This document shows positions 60,947 to 64,000 of a DNA stretch of 64,000 nt, piece after piece. Numbering within the stretch: the first letter of the stretch is position 1; each line of letters starts with the position of its first letter. The stretch comes from JBEEJZ01 sp041168905. Lineage in GTDB: Bacteria > Pseudomonadota > Gammaproteobacteria > Burkholderiales > Burkholderiaceae_C. The stretch is taken from the NCBI GenBank assembly GCA_041168905.1, contig JBEEJZ010000257.1, forward strand, positions 30,900 through 94,899, in the 5' to 3' direction. The position numbers and the translations under genes are program-made. A model generated the notes under the pieces. It saw only the letters and a program-made list of their open reading frames with translations. It was not told the origin of the DNA and did no database searches.

Positions 60947-61762
60947 ATGGACTACCAGAGCATTTCATTTGCGGTCGACACCACCACGGGCGTGGCCCGC
61001 CTGACCCTGAACCGGCCCGACAAGATGAATGCCTACACCGGCGACATGCATGCCGAGTTGCGCCACGCGCTTGATGCGGTGCAAGCCGGCACCGGCGATT
61101 GCGCCAGCGTGCGAGTGCTGGTGGTTACCGGCGCGGGCCGCGGTTTTTGCGCCGGGCAGGATTTGTCCGATCCCGACATGGTCTTCACCCCCGGCCAAAC
61201 CCCGCCCGACATCGGCGACGTGGTGGAACGCAACTTCAAACCCCTGGTGATGCGGCTGACGAACTTGCGCGTGCCCACCATCGCACGCGTGCAGGGCGTG
61301 GCCGCTGGTGCCGGGTGCAGCCTGGCGCTGGCCTGCGACATGGTGGTGGCGGCAGAGGCCGCATCTTTCATGTTGCCGTTTTCCAAAATCGGGCTGATCC
61401 CGGACACCGGTGCATCCTGGGCGGTGCCACAGCGCCTGGGCATGGCCCGCGCCATGGGCCTGGCCCTGACCGCGCAAAAGCTGCCCGCCGCCAAGGCCGC
61501 CGAATGGGGCCTGATCTGGGAATGCGTGGCCAACGATGCCCTTGATGCCACCGTGGACGCCCTGGCCCATCAGCTGGCCTCCCTGCCCACCCGTGCCATG
61601 GTGCGTACCCGCCAGGCCATGCTGGCCGCCCACACCGCGTCGCTGGAGCAACACCTCTCTTACGAGGCTTTGATGATGCGCGAGCTGGGCCAAAGTGCCG
61701 ACTACGTGGAAGGCGTTGCCGCCTTTCTTGAAAAACGCGCACCTCGTTTCAACGGCAAATAA
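60947..61762 (+). CDS. paaG: 1,2-epoxyphenylacetyl-CoA isomerase
   Basis: 271-residue crotonase-family protein. It isomerises ring-1,2-epoxyphenylacetyl-CoA to oxepin-CoA and later double-bond isomers. Motifs are RGFCAGQDLSDPD, AAGAGCSLALACDMVVA and IGLIPDTGASW; the Asp in IPDTG is the isomerase residue, and the hydratase glutamates are absent, as expected for PaaG. The start MDYQSISF follows AAGAGGCACGCCCC and is preferred to an upstream in-frame ATG inside paaN. Confidence 0.93.
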   Translation: MDYQSISFAVDTTTGVARLTLNRPDKMNAYTGDMHAELRHALDAVQAGTGDCASVRVLVVTGAGRGFCAGQDLSDPDMVFTPGQTPPDIGDVVERNFKPLVMRLTNLRVPTIARVQGVAAGAGCSLALACDMVVAAEAASFMLPFSKIGLIPDTGASWAVPQRLGMARAMGLALTAQKLPAAKAAEWGLIWECVANDALDATVDALAHQLASLPTRAMVRTRQAMLAAHTASLEQHLSYEALMMRELGQSADYVEGVAAFLEKRAPRFNGK

Positions 61763-61799
61763 GCACCAGCCATCCACACCCAGCGCCAGGACCCCCACC

Positions 61800-62270
61800 A
61801 TGACCAACTCCAGCCCGGCCCAACAGCCCACCCCCACCGACCCTCAAGCCCTGGCCGACGCCGTGGGTCACGCCATGTGGTCACGCGACAGCGCCACCCA
61901 GGCTCTGGGCATGACGTTGGCCCAGATTGCGCCTGGCCGCGCCACCGTGCGCATGCCCATCCGCGCCGACATGGCCAATGGGCACGGCATGTGCCACGGC
62001 GGCTTCATGTTCACCTTGGCCGACAGTGCTTTTGCCTACGCCTGCAACAGCTACAACCTCAACACCGTGGCATCGGCTTGCAACATCGACTTTTTGGCGC
62101 CCGGCCGCATCGGCGATGTGCTGGAGGCCGAGGCTGTGGAGCGCTCGGCCTCGGGTCGCACTGGGGTGTACGACGTCACCGTGCGCGTGGTGGGCGGCAA
62201 AACGGTAGCCCTGTTTCGGGGCAAGAGCTACCGCATCCAGGGCGAAGTGATTGCCGGCTTGAACGCCTGA
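61800..62270 (+). CDS. paaI: Hydroxyphenylacetyl-CoA thioesterase PaaI
   Basis: 156-residue hotdog-fold thioesterase. The PaaI signature is GHGMCHGGFMFTLADSAFAYACN around residues 60-80, with the Asp of LADSAFAYA as catalytic acid. It rescues CoA from dead-end hydroxyphenylacetyl-CoA. It follows paaG after 37 bases and precedes paaK. An upstream in-frame ATG inside paaG was not used. Confidence 0.93.
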   Translation: MTNSSPAQQPTPTDPQALADAVGHAMWSRDSATQALGMTLAQIAPGRATVRMPIRADMANGHGMCHGGFMFTLADSAFAYACNSYNLNTVASACNIDFLAPGRIGDVLEAEAVERSASGRTGVYDVTVRVVGGKTVALFRGKSYRIQGEVIAGLNA

Positions 62271-62341
62271 AGCTCTGTCCCATCCTCCCCCTTCATTCCC
62301 AGCCCCCAGAACACCTAAAAGAACCTGACCAGGAGACCCGC

Positions 62342-63667
<1,326 letters not shown>

Positions 63668-63678
63668 GGAGAACCGCC

Positions 63679-64000
63679 ATGTATACGCAGTCCTTCAATG
63701 TGCCCGATGCCGCGGGCGCCAAACCCGCGCCGACGCTGGTGCCCAAGGAAGATGCCGAGCTGATGCGGCGTTTTGATGCCTGCATCGATGCCGATGGCCG
63801 CATCGAGCCACAAGACTGGATGCCCGAGGCCTACCGCAAAACCCTGGTGCGCCAGATCAGCCAGCACGCGCACTCCGAAATCGTGGGCATGCTGCCGGAG
63901 GGCAACTGGATCAGCCGCGCGCCCAGCCTCAAGCGCAAGGCCATTCTGATCGCCAAGGTGCAAGACGAAGGCGGTCATGGCCTGTACCTGTACAGCGCCG
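63679..64000 (+). CDS. paaA: 1,2-phenylacetyl-CoA epoxidase subunit PaaA (partial, runs off right edge)
   Basis: The first ~107 codons of the catalytic diiron subunit are present: MYTQSFNVPDA, RIEPQDWMPEAYRKTLVRQI, QHAHSEIVGMLPEGNWI and AKVQDEGGHGLYLYSA, with the first Glu and the ExxH iron ligands. It epoxidises phenylacetyl-CoA with PaaBCDE, presumably encoded just beyond the window. AAGGAGAACCGCC precedes the start. Confidence 0.95.
   Translation, partial: MYTQSFNVPDAAGAKPAPTLVPKEDAELMRRFDACIDADGRIEPQDWMPEAYRKTLVRQISQHAHSEIVGMLPEGNWISRAPSLKRKAILIAKVQDEGGHGLYLYSA

Noticed and set aside
59146..60948. 600-codon minus-strand frame opposite paaN
   Set aside because: Shadow of the PaaN codon pattern, rich in Gly/His/Ala with no domain.

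Overview
The window looks like chromosomal DNA from a GC-rich betaproteobacterium, most likely the family Comamonadaceae (Burkholderiales). This rests on the core proteins (RecA, ArgC short form, SucCD, MinCDE, MnmG-RsmG-LysE-ParA-ParB), an orphan Bug-type solute receptor, a TctD/TctE-like two-component pair and a phenylacetate operon led by a short PaaN. No genus is claimed. No rRNA, tRNA or CRISPR array was seen.

Layout. 0-5 kb: topB (topoisomerase III with a C-terminal SWIB domain) diverges from a SET-domain protein, birA and a SPOR protein. 5-13 kb: a two-component system, a MarR regulator, recA-recX behind a LexA-type box, argC, and sucCD. 13-20.7 kb: a signalling run of a TerC membrane protein, PP2C phosphatase, FHA protein, CHASE2 adenylate cyclase, a metallo-beta-lactamase cyclic-nucleotide phosphodiesterase candidate and a GAF-containing GspE/PilB-type ATPase. 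20.7-25.4 kb, minus strand: infA, minCDE, a 0.5-kb AT-rich intergenic region with two perfect DnaA boxes, a Spy/CpxP-like protein and rdgC. 25.5-28.4 kb: a copper set (DUF2892 protein and CopZ-like chaperone divergent from a Cu+ P-type ATPase) sharing an FNR-like box. 29-35 kb: mnmG, rsmG, lysE, parA, a hydrolase and parB, with three parS-like sites lying inside the mnmG and rsmG coding sequences. Together with the DnaA boxes this suggests an origin-proximal position.

35.8-41.8 kb: an HD-GYP response regulator, an FAD-linked oxidase, a PduO-type cobalamin adenosyltransferase, glutaryl-CoA dehydrogenase and a CaiB-type CoA-transferase, with a 19-bp inverted repeat between the last two. 41.8-43.5 kb is a small accessory island: a Phd/RelE toxin-antitoxin pair, a collapsed restriction/helicase gene and an orphan Xre regulator with two matching operators. 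43.5-49.8 kb holds an EamA transporter, a flavin reductase, an orphan CoxL-like molybdenum hydroxylase subunit, a DUF3095 protein and an esterase.

49.8-58 kb is the most interesting catabolic unit. A LysR regulator diverges from a tightly coupled operon encoding a Bug receptor, SDR dehydrogenase, aryl-acid-type AMP ligase, an unusual amidohydrolase, a beta-ketoadipyl-type thiolase and two crotonase-family proteins. The gene set suggests CoA-dependent beta-oxidation-like shortening or ring opening of an unidentified aromatic or alicyclic acid. A TacA/TacT-type toxin-antitoxin pair separates it from the phenylacetate operon paaN-paaG-paaI-paaK-paaA, which runs off the right edge. The paaN promoter region carries a perfect FNR-type box and a palindrome sharing a 10-mer with the toxin-antitoxin operator.
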